NCBI RefSeq assembly: GCF_963169125.1
Contig: NC_084797.1
Location: 96,187,868-96,251,867 of the forward strand
Length of the DNA: 64,000 bases
Direction of reading: 5' to 3'
DNA from: Humulus lupulus
Lineage: Eukaryota > Streptophyta > Magnoliopsida > Rosales > Cannabaceae
The notes under the pieces were generated by a model that saw only the letters and a list, made by a program, of their open reading frames with translations, searched no databases and was not told where the DNA came from. Below, one piece after another: positions 43,561 to 54,311 of the stretch. Numbering within the stretch: the first letter of the stretch is position 1; each line of letters begins with the position of its first letter. Position numbers and translations under genes: made by a program.

Positions 43561-44420
43561 ACCCCAAGCAGGAATCCAGAGTTCCGAAGGCAAAGGAGTC
43601 CACCACTGGAGCCACCAGTCGTGGACTTCACATTGGATAACATATGTGGGGGGCCCCACATAGCAAGCAATAGTAACAATGCTCTTGATCGATATGCAAG
43701 GACCATAAGACATGAGGTAGGGGAGTATTCCCAGTGCATGACAGTCGAGGAGCGATCTCCAAAAATTCCAAAGTATGAAAGTGAAACTCTCACTTTTAGG
43801 GAGGATGATGCCAGGCAAGTGAGGTACCCCCAAAATGACACTCTGGTCCTTACCATTCAAATTGCAAATGCCTGAGTGAAAAGATGCTTCGTGGATACGG
43901 GAAACTCAGTAGATATCACCTATAAATCATTCCTCGAGAAGATGAAGCTCACAGTCAAGGACCTGACACCTTGTTCCCAAGTGATATATGGGTTCACGGG
44001 AGAATGCTTAGCACCAGTAGAACTATCATACTACCGGTCACGGTGGGGGATGTCCCTAGGCACAAGACTGTGCTTACAAATTTCCTAGTGGTAGATTTCT
44101 CATCGACTTACAACGTAGTGCTCAGGAGACCCCTCTTGATGGCATTACACACAGCAGTATCTATCTGGCATCTGTCTTTGAGGTTCCTCACAAGCGCAGG
44201 GCAAGGATGCATACAGGGTAACCAAAGGGAGGCACGAGAGTGCTATAATGCGTCAATGGTCAAGGTAAAGAAAGGACCATGCGTAAACAACATGGTAATA
44301 ACCTACTGTGAAGGGAATGAAGGAACTGATGAAGTTGTCAACATGGAAGTTGACGTCGAAAGAAACAATCTACTAGAGTCGAGGGCTCCTTTTAATGAAG
44401 GTTTGTTATTATAGCAACTT
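43561..44420 (+). pseudogene. Tat2 protease region (broken)
   Basis: It contains TLTFREDDARQVRYPQNDTL, matching the Tat1 pre-protease motif, then a TGA and the protease core RCFVDTGNSVDITYKSFLEK (43880 on, D-T-G retained). A frameshift near 44030 precedes FLVVDFSSTYNVVLRRPLLM, the equivalent of Tat1 YNAILGRPVL. It ends in an acidic linker with a stop near 44414. Confidence 0.83.
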
Positions 44421-44804
44421 TCCCAAAGCGAGGGAAACGACATCGATCCTTGCTTTGGGGATGACGTCATGGGGGTAGGACCAGTTGAAGATCTTGACGA
44501 AGTCCTACTAGATTAGGATGACCTAACTAGAGTAATCAAAGTCAGGAAGGAGCTAAAGGTGGAAATTAAGGCATGGTTGGTAAAAATTTTGAAGAAGAAC
44601 TAGGTGGTCTTTGCCTAGTCACATAAGGACATGCTTGAAATTTCTCTGTCCATTATAAGCCATGTCCTCAATGTGGACAAAAACTACCCATCGGTGCAAC
44701 AAAAGAGGAGACTGGTTGACAAAGATCGATCTCAAGCACTGAAGGAGGAGGTCGAGCGGCTCGAGGAAAATAATTTTTATAAGGAAGGCGGTTTTTCACC
44801 AACA
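44421..44804 (+). pseudogene. Tat2 start of reverse transcriptase, cut by Tat3
   Basis: The plus strand continues towards pol: the segment KKRRLVDKDRSQALKEEVER equals the Tat1 segment RRPLDPVRAEAVKAEVDKLM just before the RT core. Reading then breaks at about 44800, where the reversed Tat3 LTR begins. RT, RNase H and integrase of Tat2 are not found anywhere in the window and were lost in a deletion. Confidence 0.75.
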
Positions 44805-44810
44805 ATGAAT

Positions 44811-45468
44811 TGTATGAATAAATAGGATGGATTAGTGCCGGATGATAAACCGTAATCAGAAATTGATAATAATCGAGAACGTGGAAATTAATTGCAGAGA
44901 AAGATGGTCACTCCTTTTTTACGCGGTTCAGAGGTTAAAATCCCCCTAGTCCATGAGTCAATATTATTGATCTCTCCTTACTATTTCTTACAGAGTATTT
45001 TCATTACAAGAAGAATCCAACCCCCTCCATTATCCAGGGTTATGGTATTTATAGGCGATTGATCTCTGAGTAGGTATTGGGGCCATCCCGTGATCTCTTC
45101 ATCCATCATGTCATTTACGTGACACCGATGATTAATATCCAAACCTTATAGTGAAGTGTGGTCTAATCAATAGGTAAAGATGGGTAATGGGCCACATGGC
45201 CAAAATTAGGTGTGGGATGTCTGATCACGCACGTTTATATTGCATATCTGAGAATTCGGGCATAAAACAGACACGTGATGTCTGGTATATGGACGTTTAT
45301 ATTACATGGTCGACTTCATAAAGATCCGGGGGTATGTCAGGCCTCTGATGCTCCACGAGCTTAATGTGGCACTAGCTCGTGGCTTCTACTATGTCAACAC
45401 AATGGCACCAAGTGATGAGTAGTTAATTGATCCATCAACTCGAGCTATTTGTTTAGGGGACCGTAACA
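44811..45468 (-). repeat. 3' LTR of Tat3 (about 660 bp)
   Basis: The right edge reads GACCGTAACA, so the LTR starts TGTTACGGTCCCC on the minus strand, preceded by a purine-rich CCGGGGCTATT. A minus-strand TATA box (CTATAAATACC) lies near 45058-45048. The left edge is uncertain (TG at 44805 or 44811), because no partner LTR or target duplication is available. Confidence 0.6.
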
Positions 45469-46601
45469 AATAGCCCCGGATGAACGATGGACATGTGGCA
45501 GATTGGTTTAGGCCCTTTTCTAGCTCGACAAAGTACGTGCTGGTTTTCAAGCCATACATTTGCCCCCCAAGTCCCTGCTCGTGTTCCATGACGTCACTTC
45601 TGACTCACACGGTGGGAATTTTAAACTCCCATTGCGATCATCCAAACCTTGCCCATAACTTGAATACTGGACACGTGGGACGCCGTGATTGGTGTCTACT
45701 CGGGTTTCGAGGATTGCATTAAATGGTCTGGTCACCTTTTTGCCGCCGTTTCATTTTTTAAATCATGACCCTCGTATCTTGCATCAGCTTGATCAGATGG
45801 CCCTCATTTTCCTATGCCTTTTACGTATAAATAGGGCTGGCAATATTCAGTGTTCACCACCTTTCATTCAAAAAATTTCTCCATTTTCTCTTCTGAGCCT
45901 AGAAAACTCTTCTTTTCCTGATTAAATTACTCCAAAATCTCCATAATCTTTCCACAAAAAACCCTCAAAAACCCAGGCATCAAGAATTTCTCCCGGAACC
46001 TTTTCTCTATGTCGCTTGTATCTTTCATTTGAAGAACGTATTGTAAGTTTCCTGTCATTCCGATGCTTGTTTGTTTTGTTTTTCTTTATAGTATCACTTT
46101 GCCATGTGAATCTGCACTTTATAGTAACAAACAGTAGGTTGTTTCTAAATAACTCTGGTGCATAAGTTTCGATTTTAGGCTTATTGAATAGATTCTAAGG
46201 TATGCTTAGGACTGTGATGTTCATAATTAGAAAATTTATGGATGACTTCTGGGTAATTTCCAGGTAAGTGTAGGAAATACCCATTTGGGATATGGATGAT
46301 GATAGGTTTTTAGGGTATAAAACCAGGTAGCTTAGGGGTCACGCTTCCTAGGCGGTATGTCTCTAAAAACCTGTCCCCCAAGGCAAGAAATAGCCTAACC
46401 CTCCTGACACATGGATCCCTGAACATCAGGGATCTGTTGGAAACTTAGGCGCGTGCCCATGACAGCGCGTGGCATCACATCGCGGGCTGAAATTACCTCA
46501 GCTCATGGATAAAAACCTTTGTCCTTTCTGCAGTTTTGCCCTTTCATAACTTTTAGGTCGCCTACTAAGTATTTCATCGTTCTTGTTCGCTAGGCGATCA
46601 G
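45469..46601 (+). promoter_or_regulatory. Promoter, leader and leader intron of the Tat3 aORF
   Basis: A TATA box TATAAATAG at 45826-45834 faces right, away from the LTR and opposite to Tat3 gag-pol. A leader follows to about 46042, where a donor GTAAGTTTCC starts a roughly 550-bp intron. The acceptor is ATCAG at 46597-46601 (or GCTAG at 46593), and the start codon ATG is at 46602, directly behind the AG. The layout is the same as in Tat1. Confidence 0.65.
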
Positions 46602-49236
46602 ATGGAGCCCAAAAAGAATGTGTCCAAGAAAAGCGCGGCCGGCTCGTCACCCCAACATTCTAGCAGGGGAAAGGAGGTCGTAGTTGAATCCCCCATCCCC
46701 AAGTTCGGTCCCACGGTGGAGAGGGAGATCGAGGTGGGACCTGATGCTTACTTTGAGGAGGAGAGGATAGTCTCGAAGATCACGACCCCAGGGAGGGTCA
46801 ATAAAATTATGTTGTCCCATAACATCGAGATTGGGACTGGCGTTCTTATCGCCCGACCTCCCTTTGAGTGGGAGAGGAGCTGCGCACCCCTCGAGGTAGA
46901 ATTCACAGCCTGGAGTGATGAGCACTTGAGGGACAGGGCCTTCCTCCTCCTCGACCAGTACTTTGCTAACTTCCTCAACTATGTGAAGTTGGCACCATTT
47001 CAGCTTCCTCTGATTTCGTATCGCCTGCTGGCTGGGCTGAGGTATCTTTTCTTGAAGCAGATGTGGGAGGTCCCCACCCCTACGGATATCCTCTACTTCT
47101 TTTGCCTTAAGGCCAGCCGGATCAACGGGGAGGAGGCGATGGGTTCTAGTACCTGACCCGCTTCCTAAACTCACCTGCAGTCATCGAACTGCCCAGCCAT
47201 CCAAACGACTTCAAAGACCAGTTCTTTATGTCGAATGGGTTTCGCAACTGCGAATACCATTATTTCAACCGTCCTCGTAAGTTTCCTTTCTATTCTCAGT
47301 TCACGAAACCATTATATTACTATTTTTTTTGTCTTTTCATGTGTATACTGATTGGATCATCACCATGCATCCATTTTTGCAAGGATGGCCAAATCAGTGA
47401 CCCTTGGGGGTCAATATGACACTTTGGCGGGACTTCCGCCTAGTGAGAAGGACTATTGCCAGCTCGTGTCCGATGAGACGATGCTGGCATGTAAGTTAAT
47501 TTTTGTGGGCCAGACTCTAGCCTTGAGGAGGACGCGGGCTAGCTACCTAGTAGCTCGCGAGCTGGCACCTATCCCCGAGGGAGACGCCGCAGTGGGCGAC
47601 GGTGAAGAGCAGGACGAAGAAGACGAGGTGCTCCTCGTGCGAAAAAGGCGAGCTCCTGAGGCTGCTCGGGACCCCGATGTGGAACGGGCTCAATCGGGGG
47701 CAGCAGCTAGCCCCTCCTGCCAAGGTAACCCATACACTTTTAGGGACCTAGACAGGGCTGCCGCAGACCTTAGGCTTGTTAGGTTTAACCCAAACCAGCT
47801 CATACATCGTCACGAAAATGACCAGACCGTAACATAACCTTGCTCCAGTGCGTAGATCAACTAGTATTACGCCATGACATGGGTCGTCCTAGGGGTACCG
47901 TAGTAGTAGACAACACCTTGTCCTTTAGGTCGGCCTTCTTTGAGGAGTACGGGACCAACCTTATAGGTCGTGGCCCTCCCTTCTTGAGGGTGTAGTCGCT
48001 CCAGGAATTAGACAATACGTAGAGGAGTCCAGTCCTAAGGTAGATCCGGACCCAGAACTGTTTCTGATTCATGAAGTAATAAACCTAGACTCCCCTATAG
48101 AAGCTCCGAGGCCGGAGGTCGTGGCAATAGACTCCTCCTCTAGCTCAGAGGGTAGGACTTTTTCAATACACCTTTAGATTTCGCTTGTAATAAAAGAACT
48201 TTACATGTATAATAACGTCCTTTTCCTTTTGTTTTAAGGGAGAAGATGGCACAGCCCAGAGACAATGACCTGCGTGCCATCTTCCAGGGGGGATCCCTTC
48301 CTCCGGCCCATCCGGGCCACTGGTAAAGAGACCCCGGCTGCCCAAGAAAACTCCTCCTGCTTTTGGGACAACCTCCAAATCCCCTGCCAAGGGGAGAAGT
48401 CAGACCTGCACAGCTACAGAGAATATGCCTCCACCTCCCCCACGACACCTAGCCCCTACCCAGGAACAGGTGGCACCAGCTGGAACTCCACTAGTCCCTA
48501 CTCCCACCGTGCGCATCTTGGTTAATGCCCAAGATCTGGAGAAAATCCCAGACACCTTCCGAGGAACGGTCTATGAGACCGCGAGCTATACGGTGGAGCA
48601 TTATTACAAGGCCAATCTGAAGTACTTGAGGGAGATCGAGGCGAGGAGCCCCAAGAATGTCATAGAGTCCGCGCTGGGGATGAACCTCACGATAAGCCTA
48701 CTTAGTTAAATTTATTCTTTTGCTTTCTTCCCAGCACGTGCCTTACTTTCTTTACATCATTGCAGGCGGATTTGGCCCTATACCGCAGCGTAGCTCGGTC
48801 CAGAGCAAGGAATGACGAGCTCAGGGGCGAGCTCTAGATTGCTCAGGCCGCCCTGGCCGCTGCCCAACAATAAGAGCAAAATGCCAAGGCTGCCTTGACG
48901 GCTGCCCAAGAAGGCGAGCAGGCCGCGCAGGCCTCCTTGGCTAATGTGAAGGTTGAGCTCGTGGAGGCCAGGGCTAAGCAGCTGGAGGCCGAAGCCGCTA
49001 CCAAGGCAGAGAAGGTGTCCTCTATATCGTTCATGGAGGCTAAGCTCTTCCACTGCTGGGCCTTCAACTAGGATGACAACTTCTCTTTCCCAGCCCCCGA
49101 GGTGTGGAAGCCTTATCTCGAGAAGTTCAAGGCCCATCTTCAACGGGAGCCACCTTCTGAGACTGGGGAGACCTCTGCTGCTGACGAGCATGAAGTTGAG
49201 GAGGCGTCCTCTTCGAGGCATCCTGGGGAGTCCTAG
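46602..49236 (+). pseudogene. Antisense additional ORF (aORF) of Tat3, decayed
   Basis: Exons: 46602-47276, 47384-48151, 48239-48690 and 48766-49236 (stop TAG). The first exon gives MEPKKNVSKKSAAGSS and the conserved block LLLDQYFANFLNYVKLAPFQ followed by YRLLAGLRYLF, matching Tat1 aORF SYFANFCVKAGIAPFQLIPP. The last exon is an Ala/Glu-rich coiled coil ending PEVWKPYLEKFKAHLQREPP and an acidic tail, like the end of the Tat1 gene. Breaks: frameshift and TAG near 47130-47160, frame loss in 47838-48150, three stops in the last exon, and a donor changed to GA near 48691. Function unknown; only decay is certain. Confidence 0.8.
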
Positions 49237-49534
49237 TTTATTATTTTTGTTTAAGTAACCTCTTTCTCTTCCTTTTTTTTGTAACCTGCCATTTTTGGCC
49301 TGACACGAGGTTATTTTCCTCGAGACCATTCGTCTGTACTTTTAAATATCTATTTTTCAATTAGTCCTTGATTTTGATTAAATATATTTTTTATATGTCT
49401 ATAACTCGTTCATCCAAAATTAAGGGAAGAGACTTTTTGGTCGAGATAGACACTTACACTTTGGTCATGACCAGAATTGATGCTGATTTATATCTTTCTT
49501 ATTAAACATCAGGCCTTGGACCTGGTTGTATCTA
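49237..49534. other. Tat3 spacer after the aORF
   Basis: AT-rich 3' flank of the antisense gene with T-rich runs and no coding potential. The first partial unit of the 115-bp array starts near its end. Confidence 0.55.
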
Positions 49535-50108
49535 GGATTTTAATTTAAAACATAGTTCGTGTTAGTATGATTGATGCCTTGTGTATTTTAGGAAAAACAT
49601 TGGTCAATCAATTTTTACTAACTTCCAAGTTTTTACATGGTCGTATCCAGGATTTTAATTTAAAACTTAGTTCGTGTTAGTATGATTGATGCCTTGTGTT
49701 TTTTAGGAAAAAACTAGCCAATCAATTTTTACTAACTTCCAAATTTTTACCTAGTCGTATCCAGGATTTTAATTTAAAACTTAGTTCATGTTAGTATGAT
49801 TGATGCCTTGTCTTTTTTAGGAAAAACACTGGTCAATCAATTTTTACTAACTTCAAAGTTTTTACCTGGTCGTATCTAGGATTTTAATTTAAAACTTAGT
49901 TCGTGTTAGTATGATTGATGCCTTGTGTTTTTTAGGAAAAACGCTAGTCAATCAATTTTTACTAACTTCCAAGTTTTAACCTAGTCGTATCAAGGATTTT
50001 AATTTAAAACTTAATTCGTGTTAATATGATTGATGCCTTGTGTTTTTTTTAGGAAAAACACTGGTCAATCAATTTTTACTAACTTCCAAGTTTTTACCTG
50101 GTCGGGTT
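49535..50108. repeat. 115-bp tandem repeat (five units) in Tat3
   Basis: GGATTTTAATTTAAAAC starts units at 49535, 49650, 49764, 49879 and 49994. Each unit contains TTAGTATGATTGATGCC, a GGTCAATCAATTTTTACTAA segment and TTTTTACCTGGTCGTATC. Units are very similar by eye. The array lies between integrase and the aORF, as in Tat1, but the sequence is unrelated to the Tat1 68-bp unit. Confidence 0.92.
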
Positions 50109-50272
50109 ATGTGCCCCCCAAGTAATCAGAAATAGACTTTCTCGGTTACTTCAGACACGCCATCTTTCAAATCCACATGCACACAGAAACATACAACAAT
50201 ATAAGAAATATAATTCTCATTTTTTAATAAAAAAAAGGGTGTCTTTTATAATTACGCCTTACAAAGGTACGA

Positions 50273-51470
50273 TCATTGATAATATTTCTTTAGGTGCACA
50301 GAGTTCCATGTCTGTGGGACTGTTTCTCCATTAAGTCGAGCAAGTTTAAAGGTTCCTTTCTTCACAACTTCTGTTATTTGATAGGGTCCTTCCCAATTTG
50401 GTCCCAAAGCACCATCTTTGGGATCCTTACCGGCTAAAAAGAGTCTTCGGAGCACCAAGTCGCCTAAGTTAAAGATGCGTCTCTTGACCCTTGAGTTAAA
50501 ATAACGAGTGATTTTTTGTTGATAATGCACGAGCTGTAGCTGTGAAGCTTCTCATTTTTCATCAATTAGGTCAAGGGACGCGCTGAGTAATTTATCATTA
50601 TGCTCTTGGTTGAAGGCCTGGACCCTGTGCATAGCTATCTTTGTTTCAATAGGAAGGACGGCCTCACTTCCGAAAGTCAGGGAAAAAGGAGCATGCCCCG
50701 TCGATGTTCGGTGTGAGGTTTGGTATGCCCACAGCACCTGCGGGAGCTGTTCGAGCCAGACTCCCTTAGCCTCGTCCAACCTCTTCTTAAGGCTTGCCTT
50801 GAGCGTCTTATTTATAGCCTCGACCTACCCAATAGCCTGTGGGTAGGCCACTAAAGAGAAACTCTGAATTATTATGTTCCTTCCACAAAATTCGGTGAAG
50901 AGATCGCTATCGAACTGGGTTCCATTGTCTGATACGATCTTCCTTGGCAGTCCAAACCGGCAAACGATATTCTTAACTACAAAGTCAAGGACTTTCTTCG
51001 ATGTTATTGTTGCCAGGGGTTCTGCTTCCGCCCACTTTGAGAAATAATAAATGGCCACTACTGCATAGAAAACTCCTCCTTTTCCCGTGGGTAGTGCTCC
51101 AATTTAATCAATTCCCCAGACCGCACATGGCCATGGGGACAAGATCATCTTTAGCTCGACTAGCAGAGCTCGGGCGATCGCGGCAAACCGCTGGCACTTG
51201 TTACACTTTCGGACGTAGGAAATTGAATCCTTCGATAGAGTGGGCCAATAATATCCTTGCCTTAAAATCTTTAAGGCCAGGTTTTGCCCCCCAGTGTGAT
51301 CCCCACAAAAGTCTTCATGCACCTCCTGCAAAAATAGTTTTGACCTCTTCTGGCAGAACACATCGCAGAAGAGTTTGAAGATAGCTTCCATCTATTCCAC
51401 GATTCATTATGCTCTTCTTTCTATTATGGCCTTTACTTTCCCAACTACATAATCTGCAATCCCAGTTTGT
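50273..51470 (-). pseudogene. Tat3 integrase (broken)
   Basis: The minus strand reads HEDFCGDHTGG, LALKILRQGYYWPT and CNKCQRFA (zinc-binding H-H-C-C intact), then SPWPCAVWGID (first catalytic Asp), YYFSKWAEAEPLATI, IVSDNGTQFDSDLF (second Asp), a core end with QAIG then a stop where G-Q-V-E-A is expected, QLPQVLWAYQTSHRTSTG, and the C-terminal domain ending HLKKYYQ. Breaks lie near 51360, 51104-51060, 50825 and 50550. Similarity to Tat1 integrase is strong over the whole length. Confidence 0.87.
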
Positions 51471-51721
51471 AAAGATGAGTTAAATAAAAAAAAAGAGTAC
51501 AAGTAATATCAATTAATGGTAAGAAAAATTTGTGAACTAAATGAAGAAAATTCTGATAATATATAGGAGACATGCTAAGTTATTGTAAGATACATTTTTG
51601 CACAGATTTGGTCAATTCAAATTTGTATAAAAGAGTTCGTGTGAGTTTTTCTATCATGAAGAGTACAACTTAAATAACAAGCTGAAAAAATCTTAAACAT
51701 TGACAAAAATCCTACAGCATG

Positions 51722-52310
51722 GATATATTCTAAACAACTTACCACAATTGTAGTCTCAGATAAAACTCTTGAGGTCAATAAAGTTTGACTTTAATATGGG
51801 CACATCAAGCCAAGACTATTTACTGTTCTTAAAAGATTTTGTAGAAACTGAGAAAGAACTTGATCCTGAGCTTACCTTCTCTAGGAAAAGCTTTACTATT
51901 TAGTTAGATTTAGCAACCATGAATATCCCAGAACAACTCCTCCTGAATAGGGATGGGATGGTCGGTGGACTGTGAATGGTGATAATAGTGTCTCTTGAAT
52001 AGCTTTGTCAAATAAAAAAAGAAACACATTTTCAAGAAGAATTGGAAAAAAATAAATCATTTAAAGTACCAAAGATTCATGAAAACAAGGCAGCAACTGC
52101 TCACATCATTTGAATACAATTAAGCCAATTGTAAATTTGGAATCTGATATTTGTTTGTGGTGGCAAGAGTTCAAATTTAGAGCATAAAGATATCCTAAAA
52201 ACTTACCGTAATTGTAGTCTCAATGCAGCTCTTGAGGCCAATAGAGTATAACTTTCATATGTGCATATCAAGCCAAGACTATCTAATGTTGCCTAAATTA
52301 TGTAGAAACT
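51722..52310 (-). repeat. Two copies of a 120-bp exon-like segment in CACTA-2
   Basis: Segments 51722-51850 and 52188-52310 are similar to each other. On the minus strand both contain TAGTCTTGGCTTGAT followed by CTACAATT and a GGTAAGTT, a perfect plant splice donor. The intervening and flanking DNA is AT-rich without long frames. The two copies may be duplicated exons or part of a larger internal repeat; I could not identify the product. Confidence 0.6.
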
Positions 52311-54300
52311 ACTAAGGATTTCTATGGCCTTAATTTGATCAGACCTGAAATAGTTTTAATTGACTGATATAGGATAATGCATTGTTCTAGAATAAGAATA
52401 TTATATACTCCATAACACCAAGAAAAAAAATATCTTACTTATCCAATGCCTCCCTCAAGGTACTTTTGCTTTCAAATTTCAAAGTAGATCTTCATAAAAT
52501 ATGTTGACATCCATTCTGGTGAACATTATATGCTTAATAAAATTTATACATAAATTACAAATAGCATAATTGCACCAATCTGTAACCAGGAATGCAGAAT
52601 AGAAGCCAACACCATTATTCTGAACATGAAAAAATAGCCAAATAACAAGGAATAAATTCAATGATCTTTCAAACTCAACCTATCACAAGCTTTGTAAAGG
52701 TAATTTTGTTGTATCAATTGAGTCACATTCACACCAGTATTTTGATCTTACTATTTTCTGATTTTTTCTTTTTCCTTAAAAATGACTAGTAGAGAACAAT
52801 GGGTTGACCAAGTTAGAATGGTGGTCAATATTGCAGCCTCCTTAAGACTTAATTTCTGGTTTTATGTGGCATATGTTATTAAAAAGAATGGTAGAGAGAG
52901 TACTATTTAGAATGATTTAAGCATAACATTCCAAATAGGATTTTCTTGTGTTTGCATATATTTTTAATTATTTTAAATTATGAAATTTGGTTTATAGAAA
53001 TACAGATGGAAATTGAAATAGAATATATATTTCCTTGAGGGTTGAGAAACTAGAAAAAAAAATAGAATATTTAAATGGTAACACTTCTATGGTAAGATTT
53101 TTTTTTGCCCCTTAATAAAATTAACTCTGTGTCAGTTTATAGGCTAGTGATGCCTATAACCTCTGTGTCATTTCTTCTCTGTAGCCAGACAAGTCTTCTT
53201 ATTGTTTATTCTATTTATGCACTACAAATATTCTATTTGTTCAATTTTCTATGCAGAAATATTAACTTCCATAATCGTTTAGTTGACTGTGCTTTTTGTT
53301 ATGCACTCCAAAAATTATGTGTTTCTGCCATATGGCTTTCTTGCTTGGCTGCTTAGCACCTGTGTTGGATTGCTGCTTTCTTTTTTGAGGTATGTACCCT
53401 TCACTTATCATTAAATTGTACTTTATACCGAGGTCACTTTTTTTTTTGTTGCTTAATGTATTGAGGTCACTTAAATGGGTAAATTATGCTTACGATTCTC
53501 CTATTTAAACCAGTAGAATATTTATTTATGATTGTTCATTTTCATTTAATAAGTAAACTTTAGCTTTCAAAATTCCTAAACAGCAGAGAAATTCTTCTCA
53601 TCTATTTTTGCATTGTATAGTTGATTCGATATTTTTTTTAGGTGGGAGAGTAGGATTATGTGGAATGCAGGGTTCAGTTATAATTGAGGTGATTTGGCTA
53701 GAAACAAACAAGATAATTTTCGTAGATCCTTGTGAAGAAGAGTCTTACTTAGGGATAGAGTCAGATACTCTAGTTGGGTGCACCTGGCCCAAGCTGCATG
53801 GATGATGCTTCAGATCTCTATTTGTATAGTCTTTAGGGATAGCGGGGAGATTTTGTTATTGTTGTGCTACGTTTACACTGCCTATGGACACATCTTGTTT
53901 ATTAGTTTTGTTGCTTTATATTTTAATTTTTATGGATAAACTAGTTACTTAAAAGAGAAAGGTTTGTTAAGCTGTGTTTCAGTATTCATTAACTAATATA
54001 ACTCATAGACATGAATATTGAAATTCTAAAATTAAATTTTATATTGCGCCTATCATCGATGTTTTTATTTACTCTCTCATGAAATAGTGTCGAAAGTGGA
54101 GAGGAATATTGAGTGTAACTGTAGTTTTTGACATTGTACAAGGATTTTCAATGTGATTTTTCAATATGTATTTGAACGTGTGTGTTGGAATATTCACAGG
54201 TAAATATATAATTTGATATCCTATCAATTCATTTACTTTAAAATAAAACGTGGTATAAGCCAATTTCTTGAGGTTTTTTATATATATTTATTTTTAATTG
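52311..54300. other. CACTA-2 interior, mostly non-coding
   Basis: AT-rich sequence. Two short plus-strand readings may be exons of unknown origin: 52782-52910 (WVDQVRMVVNIAASLRLNFW) and about 53640-53805, behind an AG acceptor (VDPCEEESYLGIESDTLVGC). A hydrophobic reading at 53105-53356 has composition like a membrane segment, but I cannot match it. Nothing else stands out. Confidence 0.35.
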
Positions 54301-54311
54301 CATTTTTGAAG

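Larger units (their letters stand above)
44811..51480 (-). mobile_element. Tat3: 3' half of another Tat-like element, reversed
   Basis: On the minus strand: integrase (about 51460-50273), 115-bp tandem repeats, antisense ORF (plus strand, 45826-49236), 3' LTR (45468 to about 44811). This mirrors the Tat1 layout. Everything upstream of integrase is gone; at about 51480 the sequence changes to the interior of CACTA-2. It inserted into Tat2 RT and then lost its 5' part by deletion. Confidence 0.8.

Noticed and set aside
42049..43860. Long minus-strand frames opposite Tat2 gag and protease
   Set aside because: The plus strand has recognisable Gag and protease motifs in order; the minus frames are shadows.
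45480..45925. Plus-strand frames before the Tat3 aORF
   Set aside because: They lie upstream of or across the TATA box of the antisense gene and show no domain.
49535..50108. Regular repeats considered as a CRISPR array
   Set aside because: Units are contiguous and similar throughout, with no unique spacers, and the DNA is plant nuclear; a tandem repeat in a retrotransposon explains it.
53105..53356. Hydrophobic 83-codon frame as a possible membrane-protein exon
   Set aside because: AT-rich DNA gives such Phe/Leu-rich frames by chance; no match to DEK1 order or other family, and no supporting splice sites. Left as unassigned.
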